64,000 bases of DNA, taken from contig JAQGDQ010000098.1 of NCBI GenBank assembly GCA_030141605.1, positions 572,636 through 636,635 of the forward strand, written 5' to 3'. The notes below the pieces were generated by a model, which saw nothing but the letters and a program-made list of their open reading frames with translations, was not told the DNA's origin and did no database searches. A program made the translations under genes and the position numbers. This document shows, in pieces, positions 12,101-24,640 of this stretch. Origin of the DNA: Tubiluchus corallicola (lineage: Eukaryota > Priapulida > Priapulimorpha > Priapulimorphida > Tubiluchidae). Numbering within the stretch: the stretch's first letter is position 1; the number at the start of each line of letters is the position of its first letter.

Positions 12101-15100
12101 CAGGCGTATCTTTATTATTAAGAATCCTAACAGTATCCATTAATACCGACGTGCAAAGATCTGTAGAGCTTATCTTTTTATAAGCAAACTGAAGATCACA
12201 GCTGGCAAGTTTATTCTGATACTTATTTAAAAGCTAAGAGCTAAGGCTACCCCCCACCCATAGAGTGGTATGTGGATCTTTAGTCATTGGATTAACAAGT
12301 AACGTAAGACACATAACTAGTTTCTTAGAGCAATTCATAATGTGATCGCTGTCTAGTCCTATGGATCCATCTCTTTTACTACTCTTTAGCTTTGATATTG
12401 CTTACTGGACCTCAGTTATACTGAGTGAGAGATTGATCTAGCATAACGTTTGTACATAGTCTGTCTTGCAGACATTGTAGTTCATTTACTATCGTCCCGA
12501 CACTGTTACATAGTTGTCACTGAAAATCTTTTCCGATGTCATTGGCTATTTTCTTAACATCAGCGTAGCCATCAACGTTGTTAGACACGGTTTTATTTGT
12601 TTTGCATAAGCGCCTCACTTCATGCCAGAATGTTCTACTATCTTATTGCATCATTGCTTACGAATGATTCCAAATTGATTTTTGATTCCGAATTGCATCT
12701 TGGTTTCACAGAACTTCTTTGAGTTTTTTATGGTACTTAGCGTGGGTACTGTTACATATGTTACACAGCAGTCCATTTCCTGGTCTACCATTTTCGCACC
12801 ATATATTGTGCCAAAACAGAGCTTGCTGCTCCAATGGTTTCACTAGCTCATTCCATCCTACAATGTAGCCTTTACCTGATCTGGACCCTGTGGGCTTTGT
12901 TTTTGCTATATGATGGTTCCCAGCATTCAGACAAATGTCAGTTATAAATTTTAGCATAACGATCAATTACCCTGGTGATTACGCAGTCTCCATTTTGAGG
13001 ACAGTACACAGTATTTTTTATGGATTGGATGTTCAACTCATCCAAGTTAGTATCAATACTTGACTTATAGTTGTTTAGATCTTGCTCAGTTGCTATTGAC
13101 CAAGAATGGCGGGGCACGAAGATTTTCTCATTTATTTTGTTGGTCATCATTTTACAGTTCATCACGAATGAAACAGGTGAATAATCCGACATATTGTCAA
13201 TATTATGATTTACACTGGTTAAAACCTCGCAGTCTATATGTTTTAAGCTATAAGTTTTTTTGCAATTTCACAGGTTTACAAATCTGGGCATTAATTCATT
13301 TTTCTTCCAAACCTTCTAACTTAACATATTAACTGCTGTATCTCTTTTTGACCGAAAAGTATACTTCAATAAAGTTTTATATAAAATTGTAAACAGATAC
13401 TGATGCCACAAACCTTGTTATCAAAAACTTTTTCATTATATAGTGAAAACAGATGTGAAACAAGTTTCTCCCTTGTCTTCTTGAATTTAGTAACAAATTG
13501 GACGGCGTCGGCATGTCGCTGCTTTCCTGCGGGAAGCGAGGCATTTAGCGATCTCAAGAAGCTTAACGATGATCCAGCAGGAGCAGTTACGGGAAGTTTC
13601 TCGCGTTTTCCTACAATATCAAATCATTAATTGTATTGATAAACATTAATTAGTAATCAGTTGTTGGCTAACTCCTTTGGAAATAATTCATTTTATATAT
13701 AATGGTGATTATTTTTTTGTATTGGGCAAAATTATAGAATAATTTTCAAAGTAAGAAAATGACGATGATACCCTGTGATAGGCAACACATCATGAGACAA
13801 AAACCAACTCAACAATCTCTAAAATCAATAAATATTTATCTATGAATAGGGTAAGTCAAACCCTATGACACACTTTCAGAGAAACATATAGTGGCACATC
13901 TATAAATTTAGTCTGTAATCTCAAATAAAATTGTAAACTGAATCATTTGTGCAATCATAAAAATGATTGTGTAACGGTGAAAGAGGTGGAAGGGTTGTAG
14001 GTGTTATTCTTAAGTCAAATTAAAATGTAAAATTAAATAACGGTATAAACAGCTACTAATTAGCTAGTAGCTCGAAGTTTGTTTAGAAAAATTCCATCTG
14101 ATATTGTGAAGCCATATAAATTTTTGTGAAAACATGTTTTAAAACTACTACTCATTTCTACTTACTAAATATTAAGAAATTTAAAATTTTCAGCTCGTCA
14201 GTACCTTTATTGGCTGGAGTTAAAACTTGTTCTGTCTTATTGCTAAGTACTTTTGAACTCTTCTTTACTGCAAAAAACAACCTAATGCTGCTATTAAAAG
14301 AAATAAGATAATATAGCGAATTAACATGCCAAACAGCGACCAGTACACCAGGCCAGAAATTTGATGTTTAATGAACCATTCGTCGTGTTAAGAAAGCTGG
14401 TGTTTGTTTTCTCTGTGATAATTTAAACAAACACAACAACACTGATCTTAGACAATCCTTTAATTTTGCCTTTTTTATTTCACTAAAGTCAAGTTATCAG
14501 TTTTGGTAGCATAACAGTATGTGATAAAGTGTCAGCATCAGAGAATAATATCAAGTAATATAATATAAAAATTCTGCATCAAAATGGGTCATACCAAAGA
14601 AAAAACATTGCCTTTGCTTACTGTTCTATATTACTTGCCCACATAAGCCATGCTAAGAACCTTTTAGAGTGCAAAATATTAAAGCAGTAACCCACTGATC
14701 TACAGTCACTGTAGTTGCTATTGTAAGCAACAATAAACATTCCATCATGAAAACCTCAAATGAAATTGTGACAGACAAAACCAATAGGATCTAGACGCAA
14801 GAAGAAAATGTGCCCTGCAGAATGCCAAATTCAACTTTAATCCAGATACCTTCAAATTTATGGGACAAAGCCATAACGAGATTGCACTTAACATCATAAA
14901 AGTCAATCTAGAACACAATAAAAAAATACTGTACCTTTTTTTCTTATACAAACATCTTTAACTACAGGTGGCGCTGAAAATATCAATGAAGATTTTTCAG
15001 TAACCCAGTTCTTCGATAGAATTCTATCGGCTAGACCGAGATGAGATACATCTGAAGAATCCGATAAACTAGAGTCTGTGTCATTAATGAATAAAGTGTC

Positions 15101-18100
15101 ATTTACGATGTTTCTGAAAATAAAGTATCATGAATGTGTTACTATAATTAGCATAATAATTTCAAGGAAAGATTTCAAAAAAGTGACCATTTAGTAAACA
15201 ATTAACCTTTTAAAACATTGAATTACAAATTTCACAAATTTTATTATTGCTATTTATTTTTGTCAGCAAATCAAAGCCACTAGGTGCTATGACTATTTGT
15301 TTCCCTCCCAAACTTCACCAAATTAGGTTGCAAAAGTACCAAACAGACAACATTCTTGGGTGCATAATCTCAAACTCACATCAACAGTACATCACAATGA
15401 ATAAACATTCAATACTACAATTTGTACTCTGCTCATCTTCAAATATCGTAATAGGCATTTATAGATATATAAATTAAGCTGCAAACTTTAGCACTTCAGC
15501 AGTATTTAAATGAATGTAACGTCTTTTTGTTTTTTAAGAATATATAAATATTTGATTTCTAAATTCTGAACATTCTACAAGCTCCAGTAGCACCAAATTT
15601 TCGTGATAGTAATCCTAGGTTTCTATATAAACCATATCAAAATTATCTATAAAACATTTATCTTACAAATCATCATTTCAGGGAGTAAAAAAATATGAAA
15701 TGAACCAGAAACAGTTTAAGAAATGTGTATTTTTCAAAATCATGTTCAGCGTCTTTTGACGCAGATGGCATTCTTCAAATACACATATTAACGAATGTGC
15801 AAAGTAAATAAAAAAGTACTAGCAATATTGTTGTTGGATTGAGTAGTATTGTAGAAATAAGAAAATCTAATTATGCAGTATATTATGAGCATTACAAAAA
15901 ATTGCTCATTGCACAGTCGAAATAAGGAAAAATAAGGAGCCTCAAAGAAATACATGAGATGTACATCTAACATGGCATTTGCCATTAAATTTGAAGATTT
16001 GTGCACACAGCTATCAGTGGATAAGAAACGAAAAAATGTTCTGTTACTGTTCCTCGGCACTAGGTGTTGCATAGAGTCACAAGATGGTATATCAGTTGCA
16101 TAGGCAGTTACAGTAAGTATTTTAGCATTAATCTTTTTTCTTACCGGCATCTGGGTGATCTTGCAATTGGCGTTTTCAGCTTCTCCAAAACTGCAAAACA
16201 CAAAGCAGTAATTCTAAAGTGTTTTCTAATAACAGATAAATAACATTCCTGGGTGAAATTAAATGTTTTCCGTGCATAAAAAAGACTGCTAGACTCACAA
16301 TTGTGAAACAACAATAGGTGCCATTTTGTAATATAAATTATTGACCGGCTTTGCGGTCTACGAATCTCTCTCTATAGGCGTGGCATTTACATTTATGCCT
16401 ATAAATGATTTTTGCAGCAAGAGATGTGACTGCATTCAGACCCATTTAAAGCATAACAGCAACTTACAGTTATCAAATTCTTCGTCCGAATCTGAAGATG
16501 TAGCTTCTTTCTTTTTTTCATTATTCTGTGATCTGCAGCAAAAAGTAAGACAGTAGCAGTAGCTAAAAGCAGACAAACTATAAAAAGACTCACTTTTTTG
16601 GCACATTGAATTACTGAAACACCAAAATTACTAACCATGGGAAAACAGCTAAGATATATCAGAAAGATCATGAGATCTAGCGGCCTCATGTTCATTTCTT
16701 AAACAAATACATTAACTGAAGCAAATTATATACAATTATATACATATATACAATTACTATAGCTATGATGACTACAGTCAAAGCAATGCAGCAACATACA
16801 AACAAAAAGCAACATAGTTTATAAATTTGACAATATTTATTCAGATAACCAAGAAATGAAGTTGCAAAATACTAGACACCATTTTGTGCTTACCTGGGTT
16901 TTGGTTTCCCCAAATGTGGCGTCACTAGTCGGTTGAGAACTAAAAGAAAGAATGAAAGCACGTGTTATGTGAACAATAGTACAGAACAATTTATTATATC
17001 AAAGTACCCAAACAATAGCGAATCCGTCATCCCCTCGAAATTTAGCGTAGAGTCTCATACATCTCACAAGGCCAGTAATTTCGAGGATATGATTACAACA
17101 GTGACTGGAGGAACTAAAGGTCCTCCAATGCATCTTGCAAATGTCTCATATGCTTATCTGTTGAATACTGATCAATGTCACGTTTTGTTATCATCTCACA
17201 GTTCACTCTGTTCTTCAGAATAACTCTAATGTGTTTGGAAGAATTGAGGCTCGGCAAATTTCCAGGCCATTCAGTTGAATTGGAAAAATTTATCCTGAAT
17301 TTTCAGCTTACTACACTGATCATAACTCCCAAGATGGCAGGCTACGCAAGATATGTAAGGTTTTTACACTAAAATTTGACGGAATGATAGATCCATGATA
17401 GATTCTCTTTTCTTTCAGTCATCCTTTAGTACAAAAAAATTTTTCTGTACATACTGTTACTCATTTTTGCACCAACTGGGAAAAGATTACGTATCACCCT
17501 GTACAGCATGTAACCAACAGCAACATTGCAAACAAAAGCAAATGAGAATTGGATATTTCAGCTTATTACAGCATAAAAATAAACATGAATCATATGGTGC
17601 ACTTAGCAAAGGAAAATGTTATCCTGCTCGATCCCATTTAACTTAGCAACTTTTCAACTTTCTTTAACAACAGTAAATTACTTACGATGGTCAAATTCAT
17701 CATCTGAGCTGTTAACATCTGAGGAAACTATATCCTGGCTCTTCTTACTTTGCAGTTCTCTGTATTAAGACAGATGTATATGTAGTTATAACAATTACCT
17801 GCTATTAGAAAGTGTTAGCTACTCCTATTTATTAGTTTCCACAGTCCTCGCATATGTATTTAAATACATGTGTATTTAAATGAGTTGATGGCCAACAGGC
17901 TCGAAAACAATTTTTGGTATTATGATTGTCCATAAATATTTTACTACACTAAATTACATGTTCCACAATAAAACTTTCCAATTTAATATCAAATTGCAGT
18001 AATTAAAATATGCACTATGCTTCAAATTAGAAATGACAAGACCAAAATGCATTCAAATCCAAGTCCGTGAGCATGATTATCATTTGCTTATTCACGCCAA

Positions 18101-21100
18101 ATGCTGACCAATCCACACGCCTGCACATTATGGACGGTTTACTCAACTATGACTAAACAGCTTACCCTAATTTTCATTTTTTGGCTTCGTGATTGCACCC
18201 TTCAGCAAATCCACGGTTTTTCGTAACACCATTATCAAAGCCCCTATCTGCACATTAGAGTTCATATAAAATGAAAGTGAATACCTAAAAACAACCTGAT
18301 GCCTAACAAATATGATGAAAAATTAGCTCACGGATTCTTCTAGATCTGATACAAATCTGGATAAGAAACAAATTATTTGATACTCACCGTACTTGCTGTC
18401 CATTACTGGCAAGTGGACAGGGCATCTCGTCCAAGTCTGGCAGCTCTTGAACTGAATCAGAAAATAATGACTTCTTTGATCTTCCATTGCCTGCTTGTGG
18501 TGTTTGCTTGTTCTCATCAGACAATGCAAGATGGCTGCTCAAACTTTTCAAATCATCTTCTGAAGAGTGGTTCAAGTCTGGCAATTGGCTCTTATTAAAA
18601 GGAGCAGACCAAAGTTCCTCAGATTCACTGCCATCTAGAAAAAATAGTAGGGTTTGGTTCAACACATAATTTGGCACTTTGCCATTAATGCAATTTCACG
18701 TTAAATCTTTAGATGACTGCTGTCGTTAGGTTACCCATCTCTCCTACTGGCTCTTGTGTAATCGAACAGTATCACTTGTTGTGCACAATACACTTATTAT
18801 TAGCAGGTAAGATCTGGATTTTCCTTTCCTTGTGTTCGTTGTTTGTTTTTAAAGTTATGGAAACATTTGAATTACGCGCAATCATTTCATGTTTAGAATA
18901 TATAGCGTATTGAAGTCACTTGCTTACACCGCATAACTAATTAGCACATTACAGTCAGGATAGATTTCCAATAATGCCATAGAAGTAGACTGCTGAAGAT
19001 ACAGAGATTTATAGATTGTAACATCTAGCAAGAGACAATATTTTCTTATATCTTGTCATATTACTGTTGACACTACGTCACAAATTAAATGATGTTGATT
19101 CAGTCAGGTAAGCAACTCTATGAATCAGAAAGACAAGGTTAAGGTCGCATAAACATTTAAAAATCGTGTAGGAATTCTAATAATGACTCTTACCATCTGA
19201 TTTTACTTTATTGTTGCTGCCAAATCTTTCATTCTCAGAGAACAAAATTTCTGAATCTAAAAAATGATTTCCATTAACGCTGTTCCCTGGAGATTTTGAA
19301 GAAAAATCCGTGGTCAAAAACTGAGGACCAGCAGTGATAATACTTGGAGAAGATGAGAGATCTAGAAAGCTTTGCTGGTTGATACTCTCAGTGCGTCGTG
19401 CCTGGGATTCCTCACAAGTGTCAATGCTAGAAACACATGAAACCTCATTTTGTCTTTTTAACCTAGTGGCTAAATCAGGCAACATAGATTCTTCCATGCA
19501 AGTAAAATACATAGATGATTCTCTTTTTTGGGGTCCAATATCAAGAGACTCCCGAACGATGTTTACTTGCTCATCTAAAGCCAACTCACTTGGCTCACAT
19601 TCTACAACTATTATACTATCCGTCATCTGAAATAAATTGGGTAGATCAGCATTTAATCTATCCGTGCTTATGTTCTCCAATGCACTAGAGCAACGAGAAC
19701 TATTTTCGCTTCCACTCTGAAATCCCAAAGTAATAGGTTTGTCTTTACCAAGGAAGCTACTAAGTGAATCGTTTTTGGTTTTCCTCCTTCGTTCACGACC
19801 CGTCACATTATTGAATCTATTTTCATCTGATTTGATTAAATCGGTATAGCTTCCGCCACTTCCGGCATGGTCCAAGATATCTAAACATCTACCATGTTCA
19901 CTAGACAAATCACTAAAATCTGATTTCTCTTGGCCGTGTCCTAAAGTGAGATGTTTCAGACGATCGTTTAAGCAGTTAAACGGAGAATTAGTCCTCGTCA
20001 CTCTCAATGAATTACTTTTTTCATCGCAATATGATGACACTGCATGGTGTAAAGGGTTTGAAGAAACTAGAGCTCGATTACTTCTATCAGATTCATCATC
20101 AGTGAGAAATACAGAATCAAGATACCCAAGATCAAAATTGTTCTCTTCATATGACGATATGTCTAAAGATGAAAGCGATAAAGCTTTCTTCGAGGTTTGA
20201 TCATGAGTGTCGTTACGAAAAGTACCACAGGAGGTACTGTAGCATTCCACAAGTTCTGCTGTAGTGGAATCAGAAGTTGCTTTTGGTTTTGATAGTGCAG
20301 AATTCTGAGACTGGATATTTTCCACCAAATGCAAGAACATATTGTCACTCTCACGTCTGACAGGGCTGTTGTGTAGAGAATCCTTTGGCGAATTCATTGT
20401 TTTATGGGCACAAATGCGGCTTTCACTCACAGTCTTTCCTTTCATACAGTGGCTACCCATAAAAGTGGATAACAATGTGTCCTGTTCATTGATTCTGTGT
20501 TCACCATGGCTATTGGAGTGTGGTACTTGTTTCTTCACTCTTGTCTTTTTTCTTGACAACTTCATTAATTTTTTGCCACTACTGGTTGCAACTCCATCTT
20601 TTTCTTCAATGAAGTGTGTGTCTTTGGTCACACTATTATGTGACGTCAATGCATACCGAATGGGCTGTTGGACTGGGCAGGAAATATTAGACGAATTTAT
20701 TCCAACCTGTTAAATAGTATACATCAATTATCTTGCATTGAAAGTGAAAAATCTGGGACATAGCTTTCTTTTAATAGACTTCCAATTCTAATGATAGAAA
20801 AATGCACACAAATTTAATAATTTAATGTCCAAATCCCCAATACCTGAGTTTTTGATCTCATAAGTCTCCATAGAGACTAACATCATCTATTAACAAAAGC
20901 TAACGAGAGACAAATTGCCAAATTTCAATTAAATTTTAATTATAATTAGCTTGCTAGCTGCTAACACATGATGAGCTAGACAGTGTTTATTTAAGTCACC
21001 TTCCCAAGTTCAAGAAAAAACTGCATGCCTCATCTTTCTTTAGCTTTATTGTTTTCACATTAAGCTACAAACACAATTAAAAATATAACTGTTTCTAATA

Positions 21101-21718
21101 CATGAAAGAGCGCGAAAGTACTGGCGGCGCTGAATATCATCAAATACATGAATGAGCTACATGAATTGCATTATTATTTGTTTTGGCTTGATTTATAGCA
21201 TTGAAAGTGACAGTTGATGTCGAAATGGTCATCTGCGCTAATAAACAACATGTTAGTAACTGTTTCTTCTAATAATTTGCATATTAACGTTCAAAAAATT
21301 TTCTATAAAATGTTTCTGTTTATTACCAATGCACAATAATTAAGCCAAAAACATAGCACTTGGCAACATATAAAAAGTAAAATAATGGATTTCTTTCACG
21401 TAACGAAGATAGAACGTATACTAGGATAAGTTATGGATAACAACAACGTTATAAGCATGTAAAGCACTGCACAGACAGAAGTTGAGCACTTCGCATTTCG
21501 TATGATTTTCAGGAAGGACATAAACCAAATATTTTGCTCCAACATTTGAAAAAAATCCAAAATAATTGATTAACCTCACTTTAGGCTTGTTTTCAACATG
21601 ATAGGTTACAAGAAAATCATACCGCCCCTGAATTTATTCCTGACGCATTTTCTTTGTTGCTTGATCTTTTTACTGAAGATATGTCATTCTTTTTGTGTCT
21701 CATTCTTGCCGAAGCCAT
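6144..21718 (-). CDS. GCNA: Germ cell nuclear acidic protein / SprT-type DNA-protein crosslink protease
   Basis: Thirteen coding exons in minus order: 21718-21623, 20706-19194, 18634-18388, 17759-17686, 16939-16894, 16532-16468, 16190-16145, 15113-14935, 13610-13414, 10405-10264, 9739-9643, 9028-8921, 6387-6144. They total 3054 nt and 1017 aa, with phases agreeing at every junction. Residues 1 to about 640 are disordered and rich in Ser/Asp, with a SUMO-interaction-like motif (DSIIVVECE, about 394-402) and others. The SprT domain carries HELCH (877-881) and GHGPLWKHW. A zinc ribbon follows (C931-x2-C934 and C952-x2-C955 around IGRHSKSID), then a C-terminal HMG-box-like tail (TPGKFAMYVKENYG). 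This order is the animal GCNA/ACRC architecture. The family clears DNA-protein crosslinks and protects germline genome stability. The start has an acceptor-like AG only 1 nt before the ATG, implying 5' splicing. It is convergent with MRPL30. Confidence 0.93.
6494..8615. mobile_element. pogo/Tigger-like DNA transposon remnant with TA target duplication (in GCNA intron 12)
   Basis: The left end reads CAGTATAA then TATAACGAG a few bases in; the reverse complement of the right end also reads CAGTATAA then TATAACGA. Both ends are flanked by TA (6492-6493 and 8616-8617), as expected for Tc1/mariner/pogo insertion. The left subterminal region repeats TATAACGAG or TTACGAGG several times, like Tigger ends. 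No transposase is visible: the inside is largely occupied by a non-LTR reverse-transcriptase fragment, so this is either a non-autonomous element or a shell hit by a later insertion. Confidence 0.6.
6925..7852 (+). mobile_element. Truncated non-LTR retrotransposon reverse transcriptase, nested
   Basis: Homology starts near 6925 with LFLIYINDLP, the RT block just before the catalytic box, followed by FADY where active enzymes have FADD, so the second catalytic aspartate is lost. The open frame continues to 7852 with KYLGLLIDNKLTWEPHI, PYLQYSILTWGTAF and a C-terminal GVKLWNSLP, the normal order of the RT palm end, thumb and tail in jockey/CR1/L2-type LINEs. The 5' part (endonuclease and early RT) is missing, as usual for 5'-truncated copies. 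An AT-rich tail with TTTTCATTTATACT direct repeats follows to about 8280. Confidence 0.85.
11690..13195 (-). mobile_element. Degenerate antisense non-LTR retrotransposon (endonuclease to RT) in GCNA intron 9
   Basis: On the minus strand, reading from 13195 down: a SDYSPV motif (the SDHxP end of APE-type endonucleases), a linker with WNELVKPLEQQALFWHNIW, then near 12200 the RT finger/palm block QFAYKKISST followed by VYACLIDFTKSFDR, and near 11850 SYADNVALL where active enzymes have YADD. Several frameshifts and stops interrupt it. The order endonuclease-linker-RT identifies a LINE of the CR1/L2/jockey group, inactive. It lies in the GCNA transcript orientation inside a 3-kb intron. Confidence 0.75.
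17080..17340 (-). mobile_element. Tc1/mariner transposase C-terminal relic in a GCNA intron
   Basis: Read on the minus strand, this stretch gives EWPGNLPSLN, then a polar segment ending VILKNRV, which aligns with the WPGNSPDLNPIEN...KRRV block of Tc1-family transposases that carries the third catalytic acidic residue. The PIEN portion is degraded and stops flank it. Terminal repeats were not found. It is a short, dead fragment. Confidence 0.5.
18166..18356 (-). other. Exon-like pair in GCNA intron 3 with in-frame stop (optional or relic exons)
   Basis: Two segments have proper acceptor and donor motifs on the minus strand: 18356-18332 (25 nt, TTATCCAG before, GTGAGC after) and 18247-18166 (82 nt, TGTGCAG before, GTAAGC after). 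Joined to exon 3 in the correct phase they add RFVSDLEES then a 26-residue tail containing DLLKGAITKPKNEN and a TAG one base before the donor. The tail resembles the L-x-x-L-x-T-P repeat encoded by the 46-nt exons downstream. Using this pair would yield a GCNA lacking the protease. It may equally be a decayed copy of the repeat exons. Confidence 0.35.
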
Positions 21719-22990
21719 ACTATTGACAAAAAATTAGTAGAAACCTGGAAATAAGAAAAAATATTAAAGAAAAACTGGACGATTGTGTAGACATTAGTTA
21801 AAAATAAAAAATGTTCTAAAATATTGAAAACCACAACAGCTCTTTTTAAATCAAAGTTTAGATTAAATAACAATTACCTCGGCTAATTAAATTTTGTTAA
21901 ACTTTCAAAGCTATGCGCAAATCAGCAAATCCACTAAGAGTGGCAATGACACCTTTTTGTCACATTTGTGCAGCCGACAAATAAGTGCGGTACTGAGATA
22001 AACATCATCATGAACTGCAGTATTCATCTGTGATGTCAGTGTGATGTAGAGCTCGTTTTCGTGACATCACATCAGCATCTTATAGCAATGTTCGCTTATG
22101 CAAACATGCTTGATGTGCAGAAAGATGCCTACCATTGTACAAACTGTGGATAGTTTGTCATGTAAGCAATAGCAGTGTCCAGTTGCCGTTAATTAACTTT
22201 CCAAAATGTATATTATGGACAGTAAATTAAAATGAGATTGAATCAATCGTCTGGTGCTCCTTTAACTACATTTTCAAAACAGACAGTCTTTACGTTAAAC
22301 ATGATATTTAAAATGTAAAACAATTATTTTTACATAGCTAGTTCTCAAATTTTTTAACATTTTTAAGCATCTCAGCATGCAGCAAGTAACATGTTCATTC
22401 ATCATGCATAATATTACACAACGTAATAGGAAAGATTTTTTTCAGAACATTAATTATCTAATGTGTGTTAAAAGTTACTTATAAAGTACATTGAATATTG
22501 ACAACTATGAATATTTAAAACCGTTAAGTTTTAGACACAAAAAGCTGTTTTGTGGGAGTACAAACACTGGTATTACGGCACACAAAATTTACTCAAAAAG
22601 TGTCAAAGACTAAAAAAAGATTAATCATAAAAGAAAAAAGTTTTACTTGGAATCAGCTGAGTGAACCAGAATTTTTTTCTATGGCTAACATTATTTATGA
22701 AGCAGAAAATGACATGCAAAATACTTTGGCAGTTTTTATTTGCACTGCAATTTCGGCAATGCAATGCATCGGCTCTAATAAAGTAAACCAAGCATTGTAG
22801 GACCATATTCTTCCCAGAATTAAAGGTAGTCATCCTAACAATCTGCAAGTACTGCAACTAGACTCCTGGGCGTAAGATTCGCTGCTAGGCTACTAGGATG
22901 CTGTGTTATAATATAGTTTGCCTATAGTCTCCGTTGAATGTAGTATAAGTCACTCACAGCACATTTAAGAGGTAATCCGTGATAAAGAAG
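21719..22990. other. Intergenic DNA upstream of GCNA
   Basis: GCNA promoter side. Apart from an acceptor-like AG at 21720-21721 directly before the ATG, no supported gene or strong motif was seen. Confidence 0.4.
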
Positions 22991-22999
22991 TTATGTTAG

Positions 23000-23640
23000 T
23001 TATAATTATGCAATTACCTTTATAGAATAGCCCGTGAGGTTTCCAGCTTTAAAGATCTAGGAATGATGATGCAATTAATGATTAAATGATTTGAAGTTTA
23101 ATGATCATATTCCTGAATTAGAAAAAAAGGCAGTAGACATATTGTATGAAAAAACTAATTGTAATTAGCAGAGATTCTTTTGTCATTTTGCCTTAAATAT
23201 AAAAGTTTAATCCATAATTGTTGCAATATGCTGCTGTTGTATGGTCGTCGCAATATATTATGTGTATTCAGTGCCTTGAAGCAACTCAGAAGCATGGCTT
23301 CTGACAGCGCATCATATTGATTTGTCACTGTGACTTCTCTAGCTATACTGATTCAGAAACTGTATATAAGATTTTGAATGGTGATATGTACTATACTGCA
23401 GTCAACTGATTTATTTTCTAGACTTTCATTTACACACAAACAATTTTTTTTGTCCTAGCATTAGAACTAATGAGTAATGTGGGGAAACATTTCTTTAGTC
23501 GCAATAATGTGGTTAGTTCATGGAATTGTCTCCCAAGTAATATGTTAACTTCAGAGAACATCAGCAAATTTAAAAGCGGAATCAGAATAGCTCATTCAAT
23601 GCCAATTATAGGCTAGCGTTAGTCAACCGTTCAACGATAT
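23000..23640 (+). mobile_element. Non-LTR retrotransposon 3' fragment (RT C-terminal region)
   Basis: A degenerate plus-strand reading shows SFKDLGM, then DHIPELEKKA, LLLYGRRNI and finally HFFSRNNVVSSWNSLPSN followed by ISKFKSGI. This is the order of the RT thumb and C-terminal tail in CR1/jockey-like LINEs (KDLGV..., HI..I..KA, ..VWSP, ..V.WNSLP...V..FK..L). Stops and frameshifts show it is dead. Confidence 0.6.
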
Positions 23641-23769
23641 CGATTCAATGTCAACATCTTTGAAAGGCATCTGTACTATAGAATAAATTACAAATGATTG
23701 CTTTGTTACATATTATTACATTTATTATTACATATATTACATTTATTTTTACTAATCATAACTCGTCTT

Positions 23770-24640
23770 ATCCGAAACATACAGCGGTTCACTGGCTTCA
23801 CTTCACCGTTTCCAAGGTGTGCAGAACCTGTATTAGATGTGCAAGAGCAGATTATTTTCTTCTGACGTCATTATATGGTCATTCCTGGTTCTGTAAACGA
23901 GTGTCACCCTTTCCCTTCATTACATTTCGTTATAACAGATATACGTTTTTTCTTGATTCTATAATTTCTCTAAATGCTCTTACTAATCGTTCAAGGGTTT
24001 CTATTTCTGTGTTTTATAGTCTCTATCCTTACATTATACTGTACTAGTATTATATTATTTTTTCTAACCAAAACTCGCCTTATCCGAAACTTACAGTTTC
24101 TAGACGTCTAAAACATTAGGTAATCAATATTTGCCTTGAACCTTTGTAAAACGGGAGCATAATTAGCATTTAAATTTTGCACCTAATCGGCGAGTGCAAT
24201 AAGCAAAATCTTTTTCATTCATTCCGTGGCGCACGTACTCTGACATGACTCTTGTGATCACTAAGGGTGAGCACTCTCTACTAGAAAGCGAATTCGAATT
24301 GAGTTTGAAAGTTTTTCGAATAAGTTTTTGAACAACTAGTAAAAAGTGGTCTTCAGAGGTTGAGCAGTCATTGGCTCTACTTCACCTTTTCCAAGATGAG
24401 CGCAGTAAACCTATTAAGTGTGCAAAAGCAGATTATTTTCTTCTGATGGCATTATATGGTCATTCCTACTTCTGCATATGAGCGTCATCTTTCCCATTCA
24501 TTTCATTCTGTTGTAGCAGCTACATGTTTTCTCTTGATTTCATAATTTCTCCAAAATTAATGCTGTTACTAATCGTTGAAGGGTATCCATTTCTGTTGTT
24601 TTTATAATCTCTATATCCTTACATTATACTTATTTATTAT
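23770..24640. repeat. Two-copy direct repeat of about 260 bp
   Basis: The segment at about 23780-24040 recurs, diverged, at about 24361-24630. Shared blocks include GCAGATTATTTTCTTCTGA, CATTATATGGTCATTCCT and TTACTAATCGTT, in the same order and spacing. It looks like two insertions or a local duplication of one unknown repeat; no coding sequence was recognised. Confidence 0.55.

Noticed and set aside
19334-20713. Plus-strand open frames of 60-123 codons opposite GCNA exon 2
   Set aside because: They are antisense shadows of the long, family-verified GCNA exon; no splice or start context.
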